This document shows, piece by piece, positions 14,478 through 14,603 of a DNA stretch of 14,603 nucleotides. Source of the DNA: Bordetella parapertussis (lineage in GTDB: Bacteria; Pseudomonadota; Gammaproteobacteria; Burkholderiales; Burkholderiaceae_B); NCBI GenBank assembly GCA_945895265.1, contig CAMDEF010000070.1:1-14603 (forward strand), given 5' to 3'. Below the pieces are notes generated by a model. That model made no database searches, was not told the DNA's origin, and worked only from the letters and a program-made list of their open reading frames with translations. Within the stretch, counting starts at the first letter, position 1. The number at the start of each line of letters is the position of its first letter. Position numbers and translations under genes: made by a program.

Positions 14478-14603
14478 TCAATACGCTGCGTTACTCTGTT
14501 TTTTTCGCATCTTATCAATCAGATGCAGCACCGACCGCTTAGGGTTCTGTGCAAATAATTCTTTCCAACGTCGTGGCGTTAATTCACCCATTTGCAGCGG
14601 TGG
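14478..14603 (-). CDS. C-terminal end of an unidentified gene (5' end outside window)
   Basis: The minus strand is open from the window edge to TGA (complement of 14478-14480) and encodes 41 residues, including MGELTPRRWKELFAQNPKR and the basic tail DKMRKKQSNAAY. The amphipathic, Lys/Arg-rich composition and the convergent orientation to moaC suggest a real protein end. I do not recognise the family. Confidence 0.5.
   Translation of the reverse strand, partial: PPLQMGELTPRRWKELFAQNPKRSVLHLIDKMRKKQSNAAY

Overview
The window looks like a chromosomal segment of a betaproteobacterium in the order Burkholderiales, most likely Alcaligenaceae-like. This rests on the paired DUF2868/DUF3482 genes, the TRAP carboxylate transporter followed by a citrate-lyase-type gene remnant, and the divergent modABC / moaA-moeA-moaD-moaE-mobA-moaC layout. 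GC content is moderate. No phage, IS element, CRISPR array, rRNA or tRNA is visible. Family assignments come from reading the translated sequence and were not checked against a database.

Layout. Bases 1-90 may hold the 3' end of an unidentified plus-strand gene. On the minus strand, 2948-149 is a two-gene unit: a four-helix membrane protein (DUF2868) overlapping a GTPase (DUF3482). A 266-bp intergenic region with two tandem 19-bp repeats leads into a tightly coupled plus-strand TRAP operon: binding protein (3215-4204), small permease (4204-4698) and large permease (4701-5984). A fourth reading frame starts on the permease stop codon. It encodes only the first ~45 residues of a CitE/HpcH-type lyase and is broken by a 26-bp tandem duplication.

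Bases ~6000-7270 form a small accessory patch. It holds an orphan BrnA-type antitoxin (minus strand) whose promoter and start codon lie in a near-perfect 50-bp palindrome, and a complete ParE-type toxin-antitoxin pair (plus strand). The toxin runs tail to tail into modC with a 4-nt overlap.

From 7269 to 14371 everything serves molybdenum. modA-modB-modC (minus strand) imports molybdate. Divergent from it are the cofactor genes: moaA and moaC (GTP to cyclic pyranopterin monophosphate), moaD and moaE (molybdopterin synthase), moeA (molybdenum insertion) and mobA (GMP attachment to make the MGD form). The adenylyltransferase MoaB/MogA, the MoaD-activating MoeB and the regulator ModE are not in the window. 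The window closes with the C-terminal end of an unidentified minus-strand gene.

The most distinctive features are three short, slightly diverged tandem duplications (19, 26 and 41 bp). One of them copies the start of moaC into a 14-codon minigene joined by ATGA overlaps to both mobA and moaC. The large palindrome carrying the promoter of the orphan brnA is the other. No clearly new multigene system is evident; the least understood unit is the DUF2868/DUF3482 pair.
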